DNA from: Hyphomicrobiales bacterium
GTDB taxonomy: Bacteria; Pseudomonadota; Alphaproteobacteria; Rhizobiales; JALURZ01
Length of the DNA: 30,541 bases
Reading direction: 5' to 3'
Assembly: GCA_027058735.1 (NCBI GenBank)
Contig: JALURZ010000115.1
Span: 1-30,541, forward strand
Position 1 is the first letter of the stretch. Every line of letters starts with the position of its first letter. Positions 14,246 to 21,803 of this stretch are shown piece by piece. The position numbers were made by a program, and so were the translations under genes. Under the pieces are notes generated by a model. It saw only the letters and a list, made by a program, of their open reading frames with translations. It was not told the origin of the DNA and ran no database searches.

Positions 14246-15424
14246 CTATTTGTAGGGGTCGGCCGCGTCGCGCAGCCCGTCGCCGAGAAAATTGAACGCC
14301 AGGATGACCAGGATCACCGGAACCACCGGCAGCATCAGCCAGGGATAGAGCGCCACGACATTGATGTTTTGCGCCTCCACCAGCAGCACGCCCCAACTGG
14401 TGATCGGCGGGCGCAGGCCAAGGCCCAGGAAACTCAGCGCGGTTTCGCCCAGGATCATGGTGGGGATGGAAATGGTCGCGGATGCAATGAGATGGCTCAT
14501 GAAGCCGGGCACCAGATGGCGGGCGATGATGCGTCTCGGGCTGGCGCCCATAAGCTGCGCGGCCAGCACATAGTCCTCCTCGCGAAGGGCGAGCAGTTTG
14601 GAGCGCACCGCGCGCGCAAGCCCGGTCCAGTCCAGCAGCCCCAGAATGACCGTGATGCCGAAATAGACCAGCAGCGGACTCCACGTCACCGGCATGATCG
14701 CCGCCAGCACCAGCCACAGCGGGATGGTCGGCAGCGCCTGGATGACCTCGATCACCCGCTGCACCACAAGGTCGATCACGCCGCCGTAATAGCCGGCGAT
14801 GCCGCCAAACGTGATGCCCAGCGTGAAACTGATGATGATGCCCAGCAGGCCGATGGTGAGCGATACCCGCGCGCCGTAGATTATGCGCGACAACACATCG
14901 CGCCCCAGCCTGTCGGTGCCGAGCAGATACACGCTGCCGCCCTTGGCCGCGCAGAACAGATGCAGATCCGACTTGAACAGCCCCCAGAAACGGTACTGGT
15001 CGCCGCGGCAGAAGAACCGGATTTTCTGCGGCTTGGTCACATCGTCGGTATAGATCAGCTTCAGCTTCGCCATGTCGAGCCGGTAGGTGGTGGCATAGAC
15101 GAAGGGGCCGATGAACTTGCCTTCATGAAACAGGCGCAGGCTCTGCGGCGGCGAATAAATCTTCTCCACGTTGCGGGTATGGAGATTGTAGGGCGCCAGA
15201 AATTCGGCGATCAGCACGGACCCGTAGAGAATAATCAGAATGATGCCGGAGACCACCGCCAGCCGGTGGCGCTTGAATTTCCACCACATCAGCCGCCATT
15301 GCGAGGCGTGATACAGCTTCTCCTGGCCCGCGGACAGTTTCTCGATGGAGCGCGGATCAAAGGGCGCCGTCGACACATAGTGCTTCATGCGGGGGCTGGC
15401 GGGCGGTTTTTTTTCCCTGTTCAT
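14246..15424 (-). CDS. ABC transporter permease, OppC/DppC-like
   Basis: A 392-residue inner-membrane protein. TM1 is near VVSGIILIILYGSVLIAEFLAP. A long periplasmic loop of about 110 residues follows before the conserved LGTDRLGRDVLSRIIYGARVS entry to the core permease domain. The EAA loop is EEDYVLAAQLMGASPRRII. The C-terminus LGDGLRDAADP is family-typical. I chose ATG 15424, which overlaps the OppB-like stop (ATGA); the longer open frame upstream is a shadow of that gene. The loop is longer than in standard DppC and contains two cysteines (FFCRGD, LFCAAK), possibly a disulfide-held substrate-facing element. Confidence 0.92.
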   Translation of the reverse strand: MNREKKPPASPRMKHYVSTAPFDPRSIEKLSAGQEKLYHASQWRLMWWKFKRHRLAVVSGIILIILYGSVLIAEFLAPYNLHTRNVEKIYSPPQSLRLFHEGKFIGPFVYATTYRLDMAKLKLIYTDDVTKPQKIRFFCRGDQYRFWGLFKSDLHLFCAAKGGSVYLLGTDRLGRDVLSRIIYGARVSLTIGLLGIIISFTLGITFGGIAGYYGGVIDLVVQRVIEVIQALPTIPLWLVLAAIMPVTWSPLLVYFGITVILGLLDWTGLARAVRSKLLALREEDYVLAAQLMGASPRRIIARHLVPGFMSHLIASATISIPTMILGETALSFLGLGLRPPITSWGVLLVEAQNINVVALYPWLMLPVVPVILVILAFNFLGDGLRDAADPYK

Positions 15425-16419
15425 TTGACCGAACGCCCCTGCAGGCGGATCCTCGGGTCGAGCAGGGCCAGCGCGATATCGGAGATCAGAACGCCGCACA
15501 CCGACAGGGCGGCAAGGAACATCAGGAACGAACCGGCCAGATACATGTCCTGGCTTTGCAGCGCCGACACCAGCAGCGGCCCCGTCGTTTCCAGCGACAG
15601 GACGATGGCCACCAGCACGGAGCTTGAAATGATCTGCGGCAGGATGTTGCCGATATCGGCGACGAAGAAATTCAGCGACATGCGCAAGGGATATTTCACC
15701 AGCGCGCGGAACGGGTGAAGCCCCTTGGCCTTGGCGGTGGTGACATATTGCTTTTGCAGTTCGTCGAGCAGATTGGCCCGCAGCCGCCGGATCATGCCCG
15801 CCGTGCCCGAGGTGCCGATGACAATCACCGGAATCCACAAATGCGCCAGGATCGATTTCATCTTCGCCCAGCTCATGGGCTGGTTCAGGAATTCGGGATC
15901 CATGATGCCGCCAATGGAGGTCCCAAAATAGATGTTGGCGAAGTAAAGCAGCACCAGCGCGAGCAGGAAATTCGGCGTGGCCAGCCCCAGAAGGCCGATG
16001 AATGTCAGCCCGTAGTCGCCCCAGCTATACTGGTGGGTGGCGGAATAGATGCCGATGGGAAAGGCGATCAGCCAGGTGAAGATGATGGTCGTGACGGAGA
16101 GGACCGTGGTCAGAAACATGCGCTCGCCAACCACCTCCGCCACAGGCATCTGATACTCGAAGGAATAGCCGAAATCCCATTGCAGCATGCCGGTGACCCA
16201 CACGAAATAGCGCTGCAGCGGGGGCTGGTCGAGGCCGTATTCCTGTCTGAGATAGGCAATATGCCGTGGGTCCACGGTTTCTCCCTGGACCTGAAGCTCG
16301 GCGATGTAACTTTCCAGAAAATCCCCCGGCGGCAGCTCGATCAGGAAAAACACCAGCGCGGAAATCAGCACCAGCGTCGGGATCATGATCGCCATTCGTT
16401 TGAGGATGTAACGCAGCAT
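15421..16419 (-). CDS. ABC transporter permease, OppB/DppB-like
   Basis: A 332-residue inner-membrane protein. It has TM1 MIPTLVLISALVFFLIEL and a periplasmic domain with the family-typical LRQEYGLDQPPLQRYFVWV and GDFGYSF-like WDFGYSF. Further helices follow, with an EAA loop near YVTTAKAKGLHPFRALV and the ending LDPRIRLQGRS. I chose ATG 16419; a TTG at 16434, immediately after the upstream stop, would add five residues. It pairs with the overlapping OppC-like gene to form the membrane channel of the importer. Confidence 0.92.
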   Translation of the reverse strand: MLRYILKRMAIMIPTLVLISALVFFLIELPPGDFLESYIAELQVQGETVDPRHIAYLRQEYGLDQPPLQRYFVWVTGMLQWDFGYSFEYQMPVAEVVGERMFLTTVLSVTTIIFTWLIAFPIGIYSATHQYSWGDYGLTFIGLLGLATPNFLLALVLLYFANIYFGTSIGGIMDPEFLNQPMSWAKMKSILAHLWIPVIVIGTSGTAGMIRRLRANLLDELQKQYVTTAKAKGLHPFRALVKYPLRMSLNFFVADIGNILPQIISSSVLVAIVLSLETTGPLLVSALQSQDMYLAGSFLMFLAALSVCGVLISDIALALLDPRIRLQGRSVK

Positions 16420-16434
16420 GGTCGCGATCGCCAA

Positions 16435-18351
16435 TCACCGGGTTTTGCGGGTATCGAACCAGAAACTGTCCGGCATGTAGATGCCGAAATAGGCCCCCGG
16501 ATTCCAATTGTAAAAGCCCTTCTCGGGCACGTTTTTCAGCGTATTCGATACCACCACGGGCTGCAATGCGCCATTGATGACGCCGATCGAGTAGACCTGA
16601 TCGGTATAAAGGGCGAGCATCCGGTGCCAGATTTCCGTTCGCTCCTGTTTCGAGGTGGAGCGTTTCCAGGCCATCATCAGCTCGGCCAGCCTGCCGGCGC
16701 CGGGATCATCGGGTTTTTCGCCTGCCCGCCCCTCGGTTGCGAAATACTGTCCCCACATTGGCCACTGCAACTGGCTTTGCCGCGTTGGCGCGAGTTCCCA
16801 CGGGCTCATGGATGATGTGGGGACGCCGTTTTCCAGTCCCGTCCACACGGACATGATCGTGTGGCCCGAAAAAACCCGGCTGCGGAACACGTCGCGCTGG
16901 GAGGAACGCGCCACCAGCTTCACGCCGATCCGTTTCCAGCTGTCGCGCACCAGTTCCAGCATGTCCGTCTGCTCGGTGCTTTCGCCCGCGGTATCGACAA
17001 TTATGACCAGCGGTCTGCCGTCGGGCATCAGCCGGATGCCATCGTCGTTGCGTTTGTCGAGACCGATCTCGTCGAGCAGCGCGTTGGCGCCTTCCTCGTC
17101 ATATTCCGCCCAGGCCTTCTGGTAGCTCTCGCGGAAGAGCGGGCTTTGCGGCAGCACGGAATTGGCGCTCTCGCGGGTCAGCCCGAAATAGATGACCATG
17201 TTGATTTCCCGGCGGTTGATGCCAAGGGACAGGGCGCGGCGGAACTTGCGGTTGCCCATGAGCTTGCGCCAGACGGGATCGCGGGCGTTGAGATTGGGAA
17301 ACAGCGCGATCTGCGCGCCGCGCGCGATGCGCCACAGGCGCACGGTGAAGTTCTGGCGCTTTTCGCTTTCCTTGAGAAACGTGAAATGATTGAAGCGCAG
17401 ATAGCGCGCCTGCAGATCGGACTCGCCCGCGCCGACTTTCGCCGGGATGATCTTGGTCGACCCCAAATTGAAAACCACCTCGTCGATATAGGGCAGTTGC
17501 CGTCCGGATTTGTCGGTGCGGTGAAAATAGGGATTGCGGGTGAAGATGAATTGCTGGGACGGCGGTCTGGTCGTGTTCAGCCAGGGTTGCAGCGTTGGCA
17601 GGTCCGGATTTTCGGGGCGGTATTGCCGGGCCTTGCGGACATGCAGGGAAACCCAGTCGCGGACTTTCGCGGCCTTGACCAGGGCGGCGAGCCTGGCGGG
17701 CTTCTGGTAGGATGCGTGAAACTTTTTCAGATAGTGGGCCGGCGCATAGATGTAGAGGGGCCGGGCGCCGGCCAGAGCGGTGAGAAAATCCGGGTTGGGC
17801 CGGTCCCAGGTGTAGCGCACCGTGGTTTCGTCGATCACCTCGAAAACCGGCGGTTTGCCGTTCACCAGCATGGCCGGCGGCGGGCCTGCGCGCGACAGGA
17901 ATTTGTTATTGGCGATGTCCTCCCAGAAATAACGGAAATCCTCCGCCGTGAACGGGCGGCCATCGGACCATTTGTGGCCCTTCCTGAGACGCAGGGTGAA
18001 GATGCGCCCCTCCGTGACCTCGAAACTCTTGAGAATGTCGGGAGCAAGCCGGAGGTCCGGCGTGAAGCCAACCAGGCGGGCATAGCCGAACACCGTCATC
18101 ATGCGGATGTCCTTTTGCTTGCCCATGAGCATGCGCAGCCGCCCGCCATAGCGCCCCGGCGTGCGCCCGAGCGCCTCCAGATCGATCACCCGCGGTTCGG
18201 CGGGCAGGCGTTCGCTCACCGCGGGAAGCCGGCCGGCCGCCACCTGACCGGCCAGAAACGGAACCTCGGGGGCGCCGGCGGCCCGGCTTGCGAAACCGAA
18301 CACAAACGCCGCCGCGAGACAGCCGCGTGCCATGCGACGCCACGCGGTCAC
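16435..18351 (-). CDS. ABC transporter substrate-binding protein, family 5 (peptide/oligosaccharide type)
   Basis: A 638-residue exported protein with a signal peptide (AAAFVFGFASRAAGA, cleavage about residue 27). The SBP_bac_5 pattern includes LRKGHKWSDGRPFTAEDFRYFWEDI, which is diagnostic of oligopeptide-type receptors. It is longer than DppA or OppA (about 530). It has no lipobox, so it is likely soluble in the periplasm. It starts at GTG 18351, overlapping the ATPase stop (GTGA); ATG 18333 is a weaker alternative. The substrate is not known. The family carries peptides, opines, oligosaccharides and nickel chelates, and the sugar-modifying genes downstream favour a glycosylated or sugar-containing ligand. 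Confidence 0.9.
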   Translation of the reverse strand: MTAWRRMARGCLAAAFVFGFASRAAGAPEVPFLAGQVAAGRLPAVSERLPAEPRVIDLEALGRTPGRYGGRLRMLMGKQKDIRMMTVFGYARLVGFTPDLRLAPDILKSFEVTEGRIFTLRLRKGHKWSDGRPFTAEDFRYFWEDIANNKFLSRAGPPPAMLVNGKPPVFEVIDETTVRYTWDRPNPDFLTALAGARPLYIYAPAHYLKKFHASYQKPARLAALVKAAKVRDWVSLHVRKARQYRPENPDLPTLQPWLNTTRPPSQQFIFTRNPYFHRTDKSGRQLPYIDEVVFNLGSTKIIPAKVGAGESDLQARYLRFNHFTFLKESEKRQNFTVRLWRIARGAQIALFPNLNARDPVWRKLMGNRKFRRALSLGINRREINMVIYFGLTRESANSVLPQSPLFRESYQKAWAEYDEEGANALLDEIGLDKRNDDGIRLMPDGRPLVIIVDTAGESTEQTDMLELVRDSWKRIGVKLVARSSQRDVFRSRVFSGHTIMSVWTGLENGVPTSSMSPWELAPTRQSQLQWPMWGQYFATEGRAGEKPDDPGAGRLAELMMAWKRSTSKQERTEIWHRMLALYTDQVYSIGVINGALQPVVVSNTLKNVPEKGFYNWNPGAYFGIYMPDSFWFDTRKTR

Positions 18352-20243
18352 GGCAGCAGCTCTTTCAGGCTTGCATCCGCGCTGGCCAGCACGCTATGGC
18401 CCGCGCCTATTTCGAAATGGCGCAAATCGGCCATGCCGTTTGTGCTGGCGAAGGGCGCCGGCCACATGTCGGCGCGATCCGCCCCTTCCGCCGACAACGC
18501 GTCGAAATCAAGTCTGCGCCCCAGGTCCGCATAGGGCACCGCCCGCAGCAGCGTTTTGGTATAGGGATGGACATGGGACTTGAACAGCACTTCGCGCGGC
18601 GCCACCTCCACGATCCGCCCCTGGCACATCACGGCAATGCGATCGGCCATGTAATCGACCACGGCTAGGTCGTGGGATATGAACAGATAAGTCAGTCCAA
18701 GATCCTTCTGCAGGTCTTTGAGAAGATTGAGAATCTGGGCCTGAACCGATACATCGAGCGCGGATGCGGGCTCATCGCAGATCATCAGTTCGGGCCCCAG
18801 CGCCAGGGCGCGGGCGATGCCGATGCGCTGGCGCTGGCCGCCGGAAAAACTGTGCGGATAGCGGTTCAGAAATCGCGGATCGAGCCCCACCACCTGCATC
18901 AGTGAGGTAACGATTTCAGCCTGCCTGGCCTTGCTGCCCATGCCGTGGATGACCAGCGGCTCGCGCAGAATGTCGAACACCGTCATGCGCGGGCTCAACG
19001 ACCCGAACGGGTCCTGAAACACCATCTGGATATAGGGGCGTATGCGTTTGAGATCGGAATCGGGCACGCCCGCCAGATCAAGCGAGGCCTTCGCGCCGTT
19101 GAATATGATCGATCCTTCATCGGCGCTTTCTGCGCGCATGATCAGCTTGCTCAGCGTCGTCTTGCCGCAGCCGCTCTCGCCAACCAGGCCGAAACACTCC
19201 CCGCGCCTGATATCGAAGCTGACCCCATCGACCGCGGTGATCCGGCTTTCGCGGCCGCGGCCGAAAAAACCGCGCTTGCGCGCGACAAACGTCTTGCGCA
19301 GGTTGCTGAGCGACAGAATGACGTCTGATTGCGGCTTTTGCCTTTTGTTCCCGGCCCCCAGCAGCGGGCCGATTTCATATTTCACGTCGCGCAGCGAGAC
19401 CAGCCGCTCGCCGGGCTTCATGTCGAAGCGCGGCGCCGCATTGAGCAGCGCCTTGAGATAGGTGTGCCTGGGCTTGTCAAATATATCGCGCAGCGAGCCG
19501 GCTTCCATGATCTCGCCGTGATAGATGACCACGACCTCATCGGCCATGTTGGCGACGACCCCCAGATCATGGGTAATCAGCAGGATGGCCATGCCGAGTT
19601 TTTTCTGCAGGTCTTTCAGCAGTTTCAGGATCTGCGCCTGAATGGTGACGTCAAGGGCGGTTGTGGGTTCATCGGCGATCAGCAGGGCCGGGCGGCAGAC
19701 CAGCGCCATGGCGATCATGGCGCGCTGGCGCAGCCCGCCGGAGAGTTCGAACGAATAGCGCGACAGCGCGCCCGCGGGATCGGGAAACCCGACCAGCCCA
19801 AGGGTTTCCTCAACCAGCGCCCGGGCCTGCGCGCTGCCCACCGAGCGGTGCAGGCGCAGCGCCTCGCCGATCTGGTCGCCGATCGTGTGCAGCGGCGAAA
19901 GCGATGTCATCGGCTCCTGGAAAATGATGGAAATGCGCCCGCCGCGCAATTGCCGCATGGGCTTGCCGTCCCATGCCAGGGCGGTGATGTCGATGCTTTG
20001 CCCCGGCGTATCGGGATCGAAAAAACGGATGTGCCCGCCGGTGATGCTGGCGGATTTGGGCAGGATGCCCATGATCGCCTGGGAAATCACCGACTTGCCC
20101 GATCCGCTCTCCCCGACAAGGGCGACGACCTCGCCGGCGCGGATACGAAAATTTACGCCCTTGACCACTGTCAGCTCGGTTTTCAGAAACTTGAACGCAA
20201 TGCGGAGGTCTTCGACCCTCAGCAGATCCGGCTTTGTCGACAT
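18348..20243 (-). CDS. Fused ABC transporter ATPase (DppD-DppF type)
   Basis: A 631-residue protein with two complete nucleotide-binding domains. NBD1 has Walker A GESGSGKS, signature LSGGLRQR and Walker B LLIADEPTTALD. NBD2 has GESGCGKTT, FSGGQRQR and LMICDEPASALD. Each is followed by the oligopeptide-importer C-terminal motif (TYLKALLNAAP and PYTKTLLRAVP). All motifs are intact, so this one is catalytically competent, unlike the protein at 21804. I chose ATG 20243 with GGTGAG about 10 bases upstream; a GTG at 20258 is the alternative. It is the first gene of the importer operon and energises both permeases. Confidence 0.93.
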   Translation of the reverse strand: MSTKPDLLRVEDLRIAFKFLKTELTVVKGVNFRIRAGEVVALVGESGSGKSVISQAIMGILPKSASITGGHIRFFDPDTPGQSIDITALAWDGKPMRQLRGGRISIIFQEPMTSLSPLHTIGDQIGEALRLHRSVGSAQARALVEETLGLVGFPDPAGALSRYSFELSGGLRQRAMIAMALVCRPALLIADEPTTALDVTIQAQILKLLKDLQKKLGMAILLITHDLGVVANMADEVVVIYHGEIMEAGSLRDIFDKPRHTYLKALLNAAPRFDMKPGERLVSLRDVKYEIGPLLGAGNKRQKPQSDVILSLSNLRKTFVARKRGFFGRGRESRITAVDGVSFDIRRGECFGLVGESGCGKTTLSKLIMRAESADEGSIIFNGAKASLDLAGVPDSDLKRIRPYIQMVFQDPFGSLSPRMTVFDILREPLVIHGMGSKARQAEIVTSLMQVVGLDPRFLNRYPHSFSGGQRQRIGIARALALGPELMICDEPASALDVSVQAQILNLLKDLQKDLGLTYLFISHDLAVVDYMADRIAVMCQGRIVEVAPREVLFKSHVHPYTKTLLRAVPYADLGRRLDFDALSAEGADRADMWPAPFASTNGMADLRHFEIGAGHSVLASADASLKELLP

Positions 20244-20304
20244 TGCAACGAAACTCACCCCCCAAAGCGCGGCGAAACACGCGGCACGCCTGTTGTTTTT
20301 GCGC

Positions 20305-20334
20305 TCACTCTAGCGTGAATGAAAGACGCTGCAA
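20305..20334 (-). promoter_or_regulatory. Possible promoter and operator of the importer operon
   Basis: On the minus strand TTGCAG (20329-20334) and TAGAGT (20307-20312) are 16 bases apart. The near-perfect 14-base palindrome TCACTCTAGCGTGA (20305-20318, six of seven pairs) covers the -10 box, suggesting repressor control. It lies about 60 bases before ATG 20243. The box matches are moderate, and transcription from the GT4 gene upstream could also run through. Confidence 0.35.
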
Positions 20335-20343
20335 AGCCATCCT

Positions 20344-21585
20344 TCATGGCGTGCCGGGAAGGGAAAAGCGGCGTGCGATTTCCGCCAGACAGACATCGGC
20401 CGCGAAGTCCGCTTTCAGCCGGCGATAGGCGGCCTGCGCCAGTTTGAGGCGCGTGGCCGGATTTTCGATCAGCCGCGCCAGCGCGCCGGCCAGCGCGGCG
20501 GGATCGTCGGGGGGCACCAGCAGGCCGGTTTCCCGCGTGCTGATCAGTTCCGGAATCGCGGAGACGGTCGTTGAAACACACACCAGCTTTTGCGACTGCG
20601 CTTCCATCAGCACATTGGGCAGGCCGTCGCGGTCGCCGTCCTTGTCGATGCGGCTGGCCAGGACAAAGACATGCCCCGATCTGAGAAGGTCGATAACCGC
20701 GCTTTGCGCCTGCGCCCCCTGCCAGACGATCCTGCCGCCAAGCCCCAGCGCGTCCGCGCGCGCCTTCAGCGTGCCGGCCAGCTCGCCGCCGCCGATATGA
20801 ACGAAACGCCAGTGCACGGTGTCCGGCAGCAGCGCCAGTGCATCAAGCAGGGTGTCATAGCCCTTCTTGGCAACGGCCCTGCCCACCGAGACCAGCGTGA
20901 CCGGATTTCGCGGATCATGGCCGTCGGGTTCCCCGGCGCGATCGGGCGGTGCGGGAAAGCGCTCCAGATCGAGCCCGTGATAGGACAGGAACACACGGTC
21001 TGCGCGCGCGCCGGCCAGGCCCTTGAGATGGTCCAGGCCATAGGCGGTGCAGGTCGTGCCCCACAGGGCGTGGGCGAGTTTTTCGCGTTTTTCCCAGTCC
21101 GGAATGGTCCAGATGTCGCGCGCATGCGCCGAAAAGCTCCAGGTGGCGCCGCGCATCAGGCTGGTGTAGCGCGCCACCGAGGAGGGGGTGTGCAGAAAAT
21201 GGGCGTAGATATGGGAAATGCCGGGGGCCAGCTCGCCCGCCAGCACCGCCGCCTGGCCGAAGCGGCGTATCCGGCCGGCCGTCGGATCACGCATCAGGTC
21301 GCGGCCGAAACACCGCGCCGCGCGCCAGAAGCCGGGCAGCCGCATCGCCGCGCGCAGGCCCTTCAGCACCCGTGCCGGCTCGGCATAAAGATATTCGGGC
21401 AGATAGTTCACCGGCGCCGTTATTTCCGCATTGATGGGGTGGCTGAGGCGGTCTGTCGGATGGCGCAGGGATACCAGATCGAAAGCGAGGCCACGCAGTT
21501 CGAGTGCGCGTATTTCCCGGGCGATGAATGTTTCCGACAGGCGCGGGTAGCCCTTGAGGATGATCGCAATACGTGTAAGGCTCAT
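20344..21585 (-). CDS. GT4-family glycosyltransferase
   Basis: A 413-residue GT-B glycosyltransferase. The N-terminal domain opens IILKGYPRLSETFIAREI, a pattern shared with colanic/exopolysaccharide-type transferases. The C-terminal domain has VSVGRAVAKKGYDTLLDAL, then GLPNVLMEAQSQ, then SAIPELI and TGLLVPPDDP, giving the conserved E-x7-E region of GT4. It adds sugars from nucleotide-sugar donors, most likely for a surface polysaccharide. ATG 21585 is followed by a normal N-terminus. It lies 100 bases upstream of the ABC-importer operon on the same strand. Confidence 0.9.
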   Translation of the reverse strand: MSLTRIAIILKGYPRLSETFIAREIRALELRGLAFDLVSLRHPTDRLSHPINAEITAPVNYLPEYLYAEPARVLKGLRAAMRLPGFWRAARCFGRDLMRDPTAGRIRRFGQAAVLAGELAPGISHIYAHFLHTPSSVARYTSLMRGATWSFSAHARDIWTIPDWEKREKLAHALWGTTCTAYGLDHLKGLAGARADRVFLSYHGLDLERFPAPPDRAGEPDGHDPRNPVTLVSVGRAVAKKGYDTLLDALALLPDTVHWRFVHIGGGELAGTLKARADALGLGGRIVWQGAQAQSAVIDLLRSGHVFVLASRIDKDGDRDGLPNVLMEAQSQKLVCVSTTVSAIPELISTRETGLLVPPDDPAALAGALARLIENPATRLKLAQAAYRRLKADFAADVCLAEIARRFSLPGTP

Positions 21586-21636
21586 GGGCGGTGCGGATGT
21601 TGGCTGATCGGACAGAAATTCTTCGAGACGGGATTT

Positions 21637-21726
21637 CGCGGATGCGCAGTTGTCTCGCGGATGCGCAGTTGTCTCGCGGATGCGCAGTTGTCTCGCGGAT
21701 GCGCAATTGTCCCGCGGCTGCGGTTT
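21637..21726. repeat. 19-bp tandem repeat array between two divergent genes
   Basis: The unit CGCGGATGCGCAGTTGTCT starts at 21637, 21656, 21675 and 21694 with an exact 19-base period. The first three copies are identical, the fourth has two changes, and a degenerate fifth starts at 21713. Each unit holds the palindrome TGCGCA. It lies between the GT4 gene and the ABC-like gene. There are no spacers, so it is not a CRISPR array. Regular spacing of just under two helical turns fits cooperative protein binding or a slippage-prone locus. Confidence 0.92.
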
Positions 21727-21737
21727 TAACCTATAAG
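21707..21737 (+). promoter_or_regulatory. Possible promoter of the ABC-like/CNBD/cyclase operon
   Basis: TATAAG (21732-21737) is a good -10 box. TTGTCC (21707-21712), at the end of the fourth 19-bp repeat, is a fair -35 box with a slightly long 19-base spacer. Every repeat carries the related TTGTCT, so repeat binding could affect promoter access directly. About 65 bases separate the -10 box from the start codon. Confidence 0.35.
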
Positions 21738-21803
21738 GGGCGGACGCGGTAAGGGTATTCTAGACATTCTCCGCTGCGAGCGAGGGGCATCCGGCGCGCC
21801 ACT

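Noticed and set aside
14246..15838. OppC-like permease with a 138-residue N-terminal extension
   Set aside because: The extension overlaps the OppB-like gene in another frame and has no membrane or domain character; ATG 15424 gives a normal start.
16861..18534. 557-codon plus-strand frame opposite the substrate-binding protein gene
   Set aside because: Antisense shadow with no domain; the opposite strand has a signal peptide and SBP_bac_5 signature.
21637..21726. CRISPR array
   Set aside because: The 19-base units are directly adjacent with no spacers and no cas genes are present.
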